From the NCBI GenBank assembly GCA_009746045.1, contig RPFO01000296.1, forward strand, positions 2,639,677-2,703,676: 64,000 nt of DNA, read 5' to 3'. Below the pieces are notes generated by a model that was not told the origin of the DNA, made no database searches, and worked only from the letters and a program-made list of their open reading frames with translations. Both the position numbers and the translations under genes were made by a program. Every line of letters begins with the position of its first letter. Position 1 is the stretch's first letter. Positions 18,803-29,449 of this stretch are shown here, one piece after another. Origin of the DNA: Mesostigma viride (lineage: Eukaryota; Streptophyta; Mesostigmatophyceae; Mesostigmatales; Mesostigmataceae).

Positions 18803-20169
18803 TTGAACGTGCCAGTCCCTTTGGCTCAGCCTTTATGTCTCTTCATGATTGACTCAGGTGCAGGAAGTAACTACATTTCCACTTCCTTGGTGCAGGAGCT
18901 GCATTTACCCGTGCTTCCCCACCCTGTGCCTGTCAAGGTCCAATATTCTGATGGCAGGCAGAGTAACTCACCTGGCTACGTGCAACTGCTTTTTCAAGTG
19001 TGGGCCGGGCCCACTTCAAATGTTCCGAAAAGTGTGACACTTTTGGTCGTTTTTTTTACTTTTTCGACGATCGTCACTCTGCAGAGTGATTCGTCGTGCG
19101 AAATCGTGCGAAATTGTGCGAAATTTGCTGAAATCGTGTGAAATTTGCTGAAATCGTGCGAATTTGTGCGAAATTTGCTGAAATTGTGCGAAATTTCATG
19201 TGAAAAATGTCGACGGTAAAAAATTTTGATGTGCACAACGTGTGTGAATTCATGCGAAATTTTGTCAAACGTCACTCCCCAAAACGACCCTTGGTTGAAA
19301 TCCATGCGAAATTGTGCGAAATCATGCAAAATTGTGCGAAATCGTGCGAAAATGTGTGAAAATTTTGCGAAAATCACGCGAAAATCACGCGAACTTGTGC
19401 GAAATTTTTTTTTTTTTTTTGCGAAAATAGCGAAAAAGTGTCACACACTTGGCTTGGACGGCGGAACATTTGAAGTGGGCCCGGCCTGTGCTCACGTCAA
19501 ACCTTGTCAGTCACAGTAGACGTCATTCCACTCACTGCTGCTGATGTGATTCTGGGGATGCCATGGTTGGAGTCTGCTAATCCTGCCATCTTGTGGTCTG
19601 AGAAGGTGGTGCAGTTCCAGGATGGGTCAGTGTGGGACGCCACCACAGTGATTAATAAGGGGGGAGAAAGACCAGTCACAGAGTGCTGTTCTACTAATGA
19701 GGCTGTCAATGATGGGAGAGGGGTTGCAGGTGCCAAGGAGGACGTCAAGGTGCCTTCACTGGAAGAGAAACGTGCTGCATTACTTAAGCACGTATGGTCT
19801 GCCAATCACACCTTGTCTTACCTGGCTACTTACCCAGTGGACCACGTCTTTCTCTTACATCTGGTTCCTAACTCACCCTCTGATGAGACTCATGGCCACA
19901 CGGTGAATGCTGTGAACCCAGTACCAGCTGTCACGGAGGAGGAGCAGAAGCTGCATGATGCCCTTTTGGACAGGTTTGCTGCCATTTTTGAGGACAAAAT
20001 GCCACAGTACCCTCCTGAAGGGCCAATCACTCATGTCATCAAGCTTGTGGATGGTGCCAGGCCTCCCTTTGTTCCCATGTACAGGATGGGGCCAGCTGAG
20101 ATGGCAGAGCTGAAGGTGATTTTGACAGGCTTGTTGGAAGCTGGACTCATTCTTCCTGCCATGCAATAG
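18803..20169 (+). pseudogene. Protease and start of RT, split by a MITE
   Basis: MIDSGAGSNYIS holds the aspartic-protease DSG at about 18849. The gene is interrupted at 19002 by a MITE and resumes at 19491 in the same frame, with ADVILGMPWL. A linker follows, then the first RT residues (HVIKLVDGARPPFVPMYRMG). The frame stops at 20169 (GLILPAMQ), where a one-base change separates it from the rest of RT. Retropepsin and RT assignments are firm by motif. Confidence 0.85.
19003..19486. mobile_element. MITE with 25-bp perfect terminal inverted repeats
   Basis: The 484-bp insert starts GGCCGGGCCCACTTCAAATG and ends with the exact reverse complement over 25 bp. It is flanked by TGTG (18999-19002 and 19487-19490). 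The interior consists of degenerate repeats of a GTGCGAAAT-like unit plus a T-run near 19407-19420, and has no ORF. Removal of the insert and one TGTG restores the protease frame. The superfamily is unclear; the 4-bp duplication and GC-rich TIR do not settle it. Confidence 0.88.
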
Positions 20170-20188
20170 TCCTTTCAGCTCTGGGTGT

Positions 20189-21457
20189 TTGCTTGTCCCC
20201 AAGCATGATGGTGGATGGCGGTTGTGCATTGATCTGAGAGGCCTGAACAAGGTCACAGTGAAGTCCAAGTATCCCTTGCCACGGATTGATGAGCTGCTAG
20301 AGAGGACAGCTGGATCATCTTACTTCACCAAGTTTGACCTTAGACACGCGTTCTGGCAGATCAGGATAGCTACTGAGGACATTCCAAAAACTGCATTCTC
20401 CACACCCTGGGGTCAGTTCCAGTGGACTGTGATGCCCATGGGGGCCTCCAACAGCCCAGCTACGATGCAGATGTTTGTGAATGCTATCTTTGGCCATCTG
20501 ACAGGGAACTCTCTGCCTCAGATCTCCCCTGATCTCAGGAATCCCAGGTTCAAAGACATTGCCCACCTGTGTGACCCTGCAAGACCCGTGTTCAGGACCT
20601 GCGTGGTGGCCTACATGGACGACATCCTGGTGCACTCAAAGACGTTCAAGGAGCATCTGGAGAACGTGGAGGAGGTCCTGAAGGTCATCCAGCACTACCA
20701 CTTGTCTGTCAAGAGGTCTAAGGTGGAGTGGGGGCATGAAGTGGGGTTCCTAGGGTACAAGTTGAGTTCCTTGGGTATGACACCTGACAATGCTAAGATT
20801 GCTGCCATCCTTGAGTGGCCTGTGTTGCAGTCTGCACATGATGTCAAGTCCTTCCTGGGCATGGTGGGGTGGTACAGGCGTTTTATCCCTGACATGGCTG
20901 CCATCTCCACCCCCTTGCTTGAGTTAATCAAGAAGGATGTTCAGTTTGAGTGGACAGATAGGTGTCAGCAGGCCTTTGACCTGTTGAAGCAGAAGCTCAC
21001 ATCCACCCCTGTGCTAGTGGGTCCCAATCCAGATCTACCTTATCAGGTTAGGTCAGATGCCTCTCAAGGCGCCATAGGTGCTGTGCTGATGCAAGACCAT
21101 GGCTATGGACCACAGCCAGTGGAGTACATGTCTAAAACCATGAGCTCAGCTGAACGTAACTACCCTGTACACGAGCAGGAGTTGCTGGGTTTAGTGGTAG
21201 CATGTCACAAGTGGGAGCATCTGTTGAAGGGAGCTCAGTTTTCTGTGGCTAGCAGTGCTACAGATGGGCTAGGGCAAGAGTCTATCACCCTGATGACTGA
21301 CCACAGGCCCTTGGTGCACGTGCTAGAACAGAGTAGGATGAGTAAGAGGATGGCTGGGTGGATGGAGTACCTAGGGGGATTCTATCCTTTCTCTGTGCAG
21401 TATGTCCCAGGATCACAGAATGTGGTGCCAGACGCCCTCTCTAGAGAAGGGATCTGA
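20189..21457 (+). CDS. Reverse transcriptase and RNase H, second gypsy body
   Basis: RT continues with MLVPKHDGGWRLCIDLRGLN, KVTVKSKYPLPRIDELLERT and the catalytic YMDD box (about 20614). RNase H has RSDASQGAIGAVLMQD, NYPVHEQELLGLVVA and TDHRPLVHVL, ending DALSRE. The first codons are set by a frame change at about 20160, not by a native start. The protein is clearly related to element 1 RT but diverged, so it comes from a different family. Confidence 0.92.
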   Translation: MLVPKHDGGWRLCIDLRGLNKVTVKSKYPLPRIDELLERTAGSSYFTKFDLRHAFWQIRIATEDIPKTAFSTPWGQFQWTVMPMGASNSPATMQMFVNAIFGHLTGNSLPQISPDLRNPRFKDIAHLCDPARPVFRTCVVAYMDDILVHSKTFKEHLENVEEVLKVIQHYHLSVKRSKVEWGHEVGFLGYKLSSLGMTPDNAKIAAILEWPVLQSAHDVKSFLGMVGWYRRFIPDMAAISTPLLELIKKDVQFEWTDRCQQAFDLLKQKLTSTPVLVGPNPDLPYQVRSDASQGAIGAVLMQDHGYGPQPVEYMSKTMSSAERNYPVHEQELLGLVVACHKWEHLLKGAQFSVASSATDGLGQESITLMTDHRPLVHVLEQSRMSKRMAGWMEYLGGFYPFSVQYVPGSQNVVPDALSREGI

Positions 21458-23479
21458 TGGGAGCATTTCACGAGGATCTGGATATTTGTGCTGCCATGGT
21501 TTCTGTAGTAGAGTGTGGTGCTGTCACAAGGGCACAGGCAGCTAACCAGCAAACCTCCAAGCTGAGTCCACCCCCTGTAGAGGCTAGCTTTAGTCACGAG
21601 ATGCTCATTGACCAGGGCTCTGTCCCAGGGTCGACAGGCGTCCAGGGTGGGGGTCAGTCACTGCAGGCAGTCTTAGGGAGGGTCTGTTGTAGCCAGCCCA
21701 CTCTCACAACACAACCAAGCACAGAGAATCCTAGGAGGGGGAAGGGACGGCCCAGGAAGTGGATACTGGAGCCAGGGATGCTGACCAAGTCTAGAGGATT
21801 GGCAGCTGAGATCAAGGGGAAGTCACGTACACCTGTGGCTGATGTTCTGTCATCCAAGCATCTAGTCACTAGTCACCTGCAGGAGGGTGAGGTGCTGCAG
21901 CTGCAGCCTTTAGGACCTGGCAAACAGCTAGTCCTGCCTAACCCTATGAGTATAGCCCTGCTGGACGTGATTAAGGCCTTCACTAAAACTGAGGACCTGG
22001 CCACTAAGGCCATTCAGGAAGGAAGCTTTGGTAACAGGCCTGTGGAGTACTGGGAGGGAGTCCTGTATGTCCACACCCAGGATGCAGATCATGTAGTGAC
22101 CAGGAAGGTCTATGTGCCAGAAATGGCCATTCCCACTGTGTTGCATTGCTTCCATGACGACGTGACTGCGTGTCATCCTGGGTATGCTAAGCTTCTCCAT
22201 GAAGTACAAGAGAGGTTTTGGTGGCCTGGCATGTTTCGTGATATCAAAGCCTATGTGGCTTCCTGTGACTCATGCCAAAGGAATAAGGTTAGGACTCAGG
22301 CAGTGCCTATCTTTCCTATGGCCATGCCTATTCCCCTTCGACCCTGGATCAGTGTGACCATGGACTTCATTTGTGGCTTGCCTGTTTCTGATGCTGGCAA
22401 TGACAGGATACTGTGGTGATGGACAGGCTGTCTAGAATGTGCCACCTCATCCCCTGCAATGCCCATCTCACAGCTGCCCAGTGTGTAGAGTTGTTCATGA
22501 AGGAGGTGTACAGATTGCATGGCATGCCACGTGTAATCATCACTGACCAGGATCCCTTGTGGATGTCTGGGTTTTGGAAGTCCTTCTTTGACATCCTAGA
22601 CACTAAGTTGGCCTTTGGAGTAGCATACAGGTGTGCCAGCACGGGGGCTGTGGAGAGGCTGAACCGTATTGTACGGGAATGCCAGAAGCACTATTGTACC
22701 CATGATAACAAGGAATGGGACAAGAAACTTCCCTTCATAGAGTTTGCCATCAACAACTCACCCCTGGCTCCTCACCAAATGTCTCCATTTGTCATTTGCC
22801 ATGGCCAGTGCCCCTTGACTCCATTTGACCTGGAGTTACCTGACAGGGATGCTGAAGGCCCCTTCAGAAGACGCCTAACCTCTGTCCACCAGCTGATAGC
22901 ATCCTTCCAGGAAGCTCACAGTATGGTGCTGCTCAGATGTTGCATGCACAGGACAAGTATTTAAACAATGCTTGGCAACAGATGTTGGCTACACACACCT
23001 TTGTGGCTCCTGGTGACCTGGTGCTCTTGGAGGCTAATCGTGTGCTACCTGAAAAGGAGCAATGCAGGAAACTGCAACCCTTGTGGTTGGGACCTTACCC
23101 TGTCCTGGACACCTTCCACTATGGGACTGTAGTTCAAGTCCAGGTGCCTTCCCACTGGAGGCTTAAGACTAATGTGTTTCACCTGGCCCAGCTCAAACTG
23201 TATAAACGCAACACCTTGCAGGGACGCCTTTCTGCTCCCTTACCATTTGAGCTGGATACTGAGGGGGAGAGGATATATGAAGTGGAGCAGCTGGTGGCTC
23301 ACAGAGTCAAAGGAAAGGGTAGGACCAAGCAGCTGCAGTTTAAGGTGCACTGGAAAGGAGAGTTAGAGTCTACTGCCACATGGCTGTGGTTGTCTGACTT
23401 GACTCACTGCCATGAGGTGGTCCAGGAGTATTGCCAAAGAAGGGGCTCACTCTTCCTTCTTGGTATACTGAGTTGGTGA
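21457..23479 (+). pseudogene. Integrase with AT-hook-like linker and chromodomain, in three frames
   Basis: The frame 21457-22419 overlaps the RNase H stop (TGATG). It has a linker with NPRRGKGRPRKW, an AT-hook-like GRP core, then the integrase zinc domain (H...H, CDSCQ) and the first catalytic Asp (MDFICG). The frame 22413-22964 carries TDQDPLW and AVERLNR (D-35-E). The frame 22937-23479 has the C-terminal barrel and a chromodomain-like end (YEVEQLVAHRV...FKVHWKGELESTATWLW). The three overlapping frames imply at least two indels, so the copy is defective or the sequence has errors. Confidence 0.88.
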
Positions 23480-23539
23480 AAACCACTGCTCCCCTTCCTA
23501 TATCTCAGGACTAACGAATGGTTTCTTCGTGCATGCTGT

Positions 23540-24684
23540 GTGGTCCCAGATGGAGGAGGAGTTCACGTACCCCAACTTGGGCCTGGGCGCCACCACGGAG
23601 GAAGGGGTCACGGGTATGCATCCAGAGGCCCCAACCCCATGAGTTATGTGGAATCCCTGTTTGACAGTATTGTCAGGCGTGACCTTAGGAGGGGTCAGCA
23701 GATGGATACCATTAACAAGCTCTTGCATTCAGTGATCTCCAAGCAGGATAAGCTACAGGAGCTTCTTCAGGGGTTGTCCTTGTCCCAGCCCCAGATGGGG
23801 AGTGGTGTTAACATAGCTCTCAGCTCCAGCAGCACTCCCATCATTCAGATTCCTCGTCATGTGGTACCTGTCAAGAATGTGGTGGCCTATGTGGATCACA
23901 GGAAGTGCACGGGACCTTGTGAGCATTGTGAGACGCTGGCCAAGGCAGTGGCTGCCCTTAACAGGGAGGAGGGGGAAGTGAGCCCTGAGGGTTATGTGGA
24001 GGAGGTCTTGTCTCAGTTGCACACCAGCCTGTATGAGATTGGCTCTCCTTTTGTGGGCCACCTGTTGCACAGGATGTTTGCCTTGACTCCAGGACCTGAG
24101 ATTGACATGAGACCTGCAGAGGGGCAGGATATGTTGACCACCTTGCCTGAGGCTTTGAAAGGAGCCTTCATGCAGTTCCAGCCAGTGAGCATGGGTGAGG
24201 CCTCCTACATGGAGTTGTTGGAGTTTTCAGTCAGCAGGGAGACTTTGACTTGGCTCCTTCTTCTTCCAGCTCGGTCAAGGGGTGCTTCCCTTTGGAGACA
24301 TCCAACCTTTTCTGCAGCCCAGGGTTGCCTAAGTACACCATGGAGCTCAAGGTTCGTCTGACCCCATTGAGGGTGTTGGTGCCTTTGATAGGTGCTAAGT
24401 GGTCAGTGGTCAAGACCTTTCTCCAGTTCTGGTGGGCGTACAGGTCATGGGTGAGCAGGCACAAGACGTCTTCTACTTGGGTGATGGATCCTGAGAGCCA
24501 GTCTGTGGTGCTTCTCTCCTACCCAGGGACATGCCTGCGTTATGTTGCCCAGATGGCAGCAGGGGCTGCAGAGACGTGCATGGTGCTGCAGGTCAGCAGG
24601 AACTGGCCAGATTGGTTCACATGGTGGAGCAGTTTCCCTTGTTTGGGACCAGGGCAAGGATGGTGTGAATGGGGATTGGTATAG
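23540..24684 (+). pseudogene. Unknown ORF after integrase, second gypsy body
   Basis: Two overlapping frames (23540-24361 and 24250-24684) follow the chromodomain. The first includes a helix likely to form a coiled coil (DTINKLLHSVISKQDKLQEL) and a CTGPCEHCETL Cys cluster. The second is Trp-rich (FLQFWWAYRSW). I do not recognise a family. Position and size resemble the 3' ORF of element 1, but sequence similarity is not obvious by eye. Confidence 0.5.
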
Positions 24685-25064
24685 CCTGTGAAGAACAGAG
24701 CTGTGCAGGAAGAGGATGGGGAAGGATGGGGAAGAGCATGGAAGGTGCTTTGGATTGTGGTGTGAGGGGGGGATTCCAGGATGGATGATGGGGGGCTCCA
24801 GTCCAGTTCTGATGTTCCAGTCCAGAGTTCCAGGTTCCAGGATGCTGAATGGAAGACCTTGTATTATGAGATGTGTTTATCTGGCTTTATAGTAGATAAG
24901 GTAGTGACTTGTTTGCTGTAGAGACCTGTGACTAGATGTTTATGAGATAGGAGGCCCTGTTTCAGGGATGTAAAAACCCATCTGCTTTTCCCAAGAGATG
25001 GTGGATTTCTGTTCAATGTTCCTCTGCCTTCAAGAGTTGGCTATTGGACCTGGGAGGTCCAGTT
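24685..25064 (+). other. 3' untranslated region of the second gypsy body
   Basis: Purine-rich non-coding sequence between the last ORF and the polypurine tract. No gene is seen. Confidence 0.45.
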
Positions 25065-25078
25065 TTGAGGGGGAGATA
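25065..25078 (+). other. Polypurine tract
   Basis: TTGAGGGGGAGATA lies immediately before the TGTAACA start of the LTR. Confidence 0.75.
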
Positions 25079-25856
25079 TGTAACAAGCAAAAATGACTTT
25101 GTTGTTACATCCTTTGTTTTGTGAATGTTTGGCTTTTATTCGAGGACTTTTGGATCAGTATTGAGAAAGTTATGAGGTTTCTAAGACGACGGTACTTGGA
25201 GCTGATACTTTGTCAGCCAACTGATAGGAACCCTCATTGGTCGTGGCCTGATCCACGTAGGGTTGTAGTTTGTTGGCTGATACTACTGATAGGAGCCCTC
25301 ATTGGTCGTGGCCTGATCCACGTGGGGTTGTAGTTTGTTAGTTGGTACTATTGAGTCTTAAATGCTCCTTTGGGACTTCAGTGCTCACGACAGATTTAGG
25401 ATCTCATGGAAAGATTCTGCCAGGCTGTGTGTGGTGTTGTTCTGTTTTGTGTGACTAGGATGGATACGAAGATCTTGTATAGGATTCCATGGTTCTGATT
25501 GGTTCTCTTCAGGCTAAGGTTGGAGCAAGTCGACAAGCACGTCGATATCAAGGACGTGGGGTCGCCATTGTTGCTACGTTGGTTTTGATTCACCATGGTA
25601 TAATAAAGCTTGTCTTTGTTGTCCATTCATAAGAGCCCCTTGGCTATAGACGTCCTTCAGTTCCACAGAGGTCGTCTATACACGAGCTTGTCTTTGTGTC
25701 TACAAGGGGTTGTGATTCCCTAAATCACGTGCTGTGGAATTTCCATCTCAACGTTGCTCGGATACTTGAAGTTCTGCAACTCAAGAAAGCAACCCAGGTA
25801 AAAGATCTTTCATATTGGACTATGGATGATGTTGATGATCATTTTTAGTCGTTACA
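25079..25856 (+). repeat. 3' LTR of the second gypsy body
   Basis: The 778-bp LTR starts TGTAACAAGC and ends GTCGTTACA. It contains a tandem duplication of about 60 bp (GAGCCCTCATTGGTCGTGGC and flanks, around 25220-25345). A diverged copy of the same LTR lies on the minus strand at 26935-27523, which supports the boundaries. The partner 5' LTR is not in the window: the LTR end at 1-124 does not match. Confidence 0.8.
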
Positions 25857-25916
25857 ATCTCAAGGAGACAACCAGCGCAGGCCAGAAATCGGGAGAATCC
25901 GGACCATGGTAGCTCG
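25857..25916 (+). repeat. Dispersed repeat R1, copy 1
   Basis: The sequence around AAGGAGACAACCAGCGCAGG...CCGGACCATGGTAGCTCG recurs at 26846, 33966 (-), 51040 (-) and 52238. This copy is cut by a LINE B insertion, and its continuation AGCCTGCCGTT is at 26172. Confidence 0.8.
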
Positions 25917-26160
25917 CCCAGTGGGGAAGCGCCCGCGAGTGCAATCCCGCGGGAGGCACGCCAGATAGCTCCCCCTAGGGCAGCGTGCGGCTGCCTAGAT
26001 AGATGTTGTAGTTAGAATGCTGTTAGATAGATGTAGTATGTCGCCAATGTAGATAGATTAGACCGGTAGGAATGTTTGCACCCATCCATCCATCCATCGG
26101 GGTTAATGCTCCGTGACTCCCCAACGTACGGGAGCACGAGTCTAATTAATTAATTAATTA
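25917..26160 (+). mobile_element. LINE family B, 5'-truncated copy with 11-bp target duplication
   Basis: The copy starts in the last codons of ORF2 (PVGKRPRVQSRGRHAR, then stop) and runs through a 3' UTR with (CATC)n and CTCCCCAACG...GGGAGCACGAGT to an (AATT)n tail. It is flanked by ATGGTAGCTCG (25906-25916 and 26161-26171). Other copies of the same 3' end are at 27672-27722 (-) and 32950-33412. Confidence 0.85.
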
Positions 26161-26182
26161 ATGGTAGCTCGAGCCTGCCGTT

Positions 26183-26845
26183 ATTAAAATTAAAATTAAA
26201 TTATAACATGCCTCCGTGGGGGGTCATGTAGCACATATTCCATGATGGATGGCCGTGGAGGAAGCCGCGTGATCGAACTATCCTAACTCTAAGCTATCTA
26301 GAAAATCCTAACTACACTACTCATCAAAACGCCTCCTCCGCTTGGGGGGAGGTGGCTTGCCCACAGGGTCGGGCGTGTGTGCCTTGACAATCTTCTTCCA
26401 CCGCGTCTTGTCCTGCATGGCAGTCCAAAGACGGGAGAGAGAGTGGATGCGGTGCTCAAACTGGGCTGGGACCACTAGGTCGTCCAGCAACATCTGAACG
26501 TAGTTCGTGACAGGTTTCCCAACCCTTTTGGGAATGTCCTCGGGGCCAGGCCAGGTCAGAATGTGCTGCCCTGGCTGGCCAAGCCGCTGGGGGCCGGCCA
26601 GACCAAGGGTGGTGTCGACCTGGCTGGTGCGGGCAAGGTGTCCTACAAATGCTATCCTACGCTGCCTAATCTCGTCCGAAACACGAGGCATGCCATGATA
26701 CAAAGACTCTGCCGTTATATCTTCACTTAATCTAGTCAATTGAATCCATCGGGGTTGATGAATTAAACTCGTGCACACAATCATACCGCGGCTTAACAAA
26801 CAATTGCTCACACCACATTGGACCGCAATGCGTTGATCAAGAAAT
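26183..26845 (-). mobile_element. LINE family A, 3' end copy
   Basis: On the minus strand the copy holds the C-terminal part of ORF2, a 3' UTR ending CCACGGAGGCATGTTATAAT and a (TTTAA)n-type tail at 26183-26205. It is inserted just after the R1 fragment. The 5' limit is uncertain because another R1 copy lies at 26846-26888. Confidence 0.8.
26317..26760 (-). pseudogene. LINE ORF2 C-terminal fragment, family A
   Basis: The frame reads LYHGMPRVSDEIRQRRIAFV GHL, the conserved block that follows the RT in many LINE ORF2 proteins. It continues through LTWPGPEDIPKR and ends in WTAMQDKTRWKKIVKAHTPD with a basic PPPPKRRRR terminus. No RT catalytic motif is included. The open frame continues upstream to 26907 through R1 sequence, which is not considered coding. 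Confidence 0.8.
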
Positions 26846-26888
26846 ATCAAGGAGACAACCAGCGCATGCGCAGGCCAGAAATCGAGAG
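26846..26888 (+). repeat. Dispersed repeat R1, copy 2 (partial)
   Basis: ATCAAGGAGACAACCAGCGC is followed by an extra ATGCG, then AGGCCAGAAATCGAGAG. It is a partial copy near the 5' end of the LINE A fragment. Confidence 0.65.
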
Positions 26889-26934
26889 ATGCGTTGATCA
26901 TGTGCACAAGAAATATAATTGTCTCCTTGATAAT

Positions 26935-27523
26935 TGTGTGATTTGTGTCTAGTTATCTCAGTAAGTTAGACAAGTAATATCCTTGACTACTTCTGTGGAA
27001 CTGAAAGTGGTCAACGAGCAAGAGGCTTTGAGGATGGATGAATAATGCGAACCTTATTATACCATGTTAGATTAGATCACAACAAACGTTCCAGCAATGG
27101 CAACCCATACGTCCTTATATCAACGTGCATGTCGAGCATGCTCCACCGTTAGCCTGAAATGGACCAATCAGGTTACAGCATAACATGGTAAGATTCTTTC
27201 GTCCCTCTAACTAGACACGTAACAGAAGAGCACACAAACCAGCCTGGCAGAATCCAGACGTGGAATCACCGAATCTTGATAAGCACTGGAGTCCTAAAGG
27301 ATCATTTAAGACTTGGCAGAACCGACCAACTAATAACCCCACGTGGATCAGGCCACGACCAATGAGGGTCTAAACAAGTCAGTTGACAAAGTCCAGGTCT
27401 CCAAATATCTCTGCACGTGGGAAACCTCATAACTAGCTCAATACTTGTCCAAAAGGCCTCAAATAAAATCCCAAACTATTACAAAACTCAGGATGTAACA
27501 ACAAGTCAGATTTGGTTGTGACA
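26935..27523 (-). repeat. Solo LTR, same family as 25079-25856, minus strand
   Basis: The reverse complement starts TGTCACAACC and shares long blocks with the plus-strand LTR, including ACCCTCATTGGTCGTGGCCT, GTTATGAGGTTTC and ATGGTATAATAA. It has one copy of the segment that is duplicated in the other LTR. No internal element sequence adjoins it, so it appears to be a solo LTR. The 3' edge is approximate. Confidence 0.75.
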
Positions 27524-27671
27524 TATTGACATGTCAAGCAAATGTGGGTCAGCAAGTATTGACTGTCCTCCCTAATGGTGGCGGTTGCTAGGGAACATCC
27601 AGTAATTTTATCCTGAGGGGGGGCACTCAGGGTTCAAGGGAACTCCCACAGCAACCTTGGGTTGGTACCAC
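27524..27671. other. Spacer without recognised content
   Basis: Between the solo LTR and the LINE B tail. Nothing is recognised. Confidence 0.4.
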
Positions 27672-27722
27672 AATTAATTAATTAATTAATTAGACTCGTG
27701 CTCCCGTTGGGGAGTCACGGAA
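27672..27722 (-). mobile_element. LINE family B 3' terminus, very short copy
   Basis: (AATT)n followed by AGACTCGTGCTCCCGTTGGG is the reverse complement of the family B 3' end seen at 26105-26160. Only the last 50 bp or so are present. Confidence 0.7.
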
Positions 27723-27749
27723 CCACAATGCATGGCACTACCCAACGCC

Positions 27750-28043
27750 AGTGGCGGCGGCGGCCCGGCTAAGGCGGTGGCAGCCCAGAGGAGGCGGCGG
27801 GGGCAGCAGCCTGGAGCCGGCGGCGGCAGCGGCGGCCCGAAGGAGGAGGCGGCGGCGGCGGCCCGTAGGAGGCGGTGGCGGCGGCGGCCCGGAGGAGGCG
27901 GTGGCGGCTTGGAGGCGGCAGCGGCCCGTAGGAGGCGGCGGCGGCCCGGAGGCGGCGGCGGCCCGTAGGAGGCGGTGGTGGCCCGTAGGCGGCAGCGGCC
28001 CGTAGGAGGCGGCGGCGGCCCGGAGGAGGAGGCGGCGGCGGCC
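27750..28043. repeat. GC-rich minisatellite
   Basis: Degenerate units of about 20 bp built on GGAGGCGGCGGCGGCCCGTA repeat across the interval. All frames are open because of the composition, so the Ala/Gly/Arg/Pro frames here are not credible genes. Confidence 0.85.
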
Positions 28044-29440
28044 ATTGAAACCACCACTCAGTTGGACAGCCTACACGAGCTTTCACCAACAAAGCCTGAC
28101 ATGTCAAACTACCAGTGAAGATTCGCTTTTTGCACCCGAGTGGGTTGAGAGCCCACTACTCGTCTAGCCACTAAATCGGCACATGCCAAACCAGCCACTT
28201 CAGGCTGGCTTCAACCATGCTTGAACCACCGTCAACATGAGTGGCTCAACACATGTAGTGAACGTTGGAACTGATGGGAAGCACAGATGTCCACCGGGGG
28301 AAGTGATGGCACCACGGCTCCATCGCAAGCAAGGGCCACTAGGCCTACTGTCCACACCATGATGGCTGATTGAGCTTCAAACGTTGCCAAGCATTATGAT
28401 GATGGCACCACTGATATGCCACATCCTTGATGATAAGTGTAGCAATAGTAGCCGGGCCGCAGCAGCAAGAAGATATGTCGCATGCAGCGCCACGTAGGTC
28501 CGTCCACCATGCGCCGCACCTGCAAGTGTGTAAGCAAGGGCATGGTTGCATGTCTGGGGGTGGCCTTGTACATTTGGGAGGAGTTGGCGCCACATGTATA
28601 AGTAACGCAAAGAAGCCAAGCACTCAAGTCCATCGTTGAAAGAAAATACACACATGAGATTCAAGGCCACATCTCACGATCATGGAGGCAGCCAACAAGC
28701 ACTACAATGGACACCACAACTCCAACATTCCATTATAGTGCTTAAAGCCAAACACCGCAAAATGATCGGGAGCAAGACAATGGCCCGGCACATATGTTTG
28801 AGATACTCATATTACACTGCGGCAAGAAGATGTTCAATGTTGATACGAAGTTTTATGGCCGAGGAAACGCACCAACTTACAACAAACACAGATGAAATGT
28901 AGCCAGGATACACATGTTGTCCCACTTAGGATTGTTAACGTGAAGATGGATGTGCCGGAAAGGATGTAGGCAGCCTGTGGTGCATAGAAGTTGCACCTTC
29001 CCTATTGCACTAAGCAAGCGCTGCCATGCTAGCAACATTGCCAGCAAATACCTCCAAATGATCCATGAGGGCATTGACCTCGTGAAGGTGCATCGAGGTT
29101 GCAGTTTCATATTCGCTCATGGGAGTTGGGGTTGCGAACAAGCACTGCCAACACTTGGAGCAGACGCGGCATTGCTAGGGCAGTTGCCGTGACCAAGAGA
29201 AGCAACGAACCCGCATCGGGCCCGGGCCCGCTTCGAAGTACCCGTAGCCTCACCGACAACGCTTCCACCAAGAGTTGCAGAGACCTTGCGTTTTGACGTG
29301 GGTGGCTCGTTGGGATGGTGTGCTCTTTGTTTTCCCCGACCACGGGGTGGAGGACCTAAAGGGTTTTCTACCAAGCGAGCAGCACTTCCATCCCCTCCCG
29401 GCAATGTCGCATTGTGACTGACCTGACTTTATGGCAGTGT
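28044..29440. other. 1.4 kb with no recognised gene
   Basis: Only short frames on both strands, none with a motif. No repeat partner was noticed. Confidence 0.4.
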
Positions 29441-29449
29441 CTTCTGCTG

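Noticed and set aside
27732-28107. Overlapping Ala/Gly/Arg/Pro-rich frames on both strands
   Set aside because: All are products of the GC-rich minisatellite; no strand or frame is favoured.
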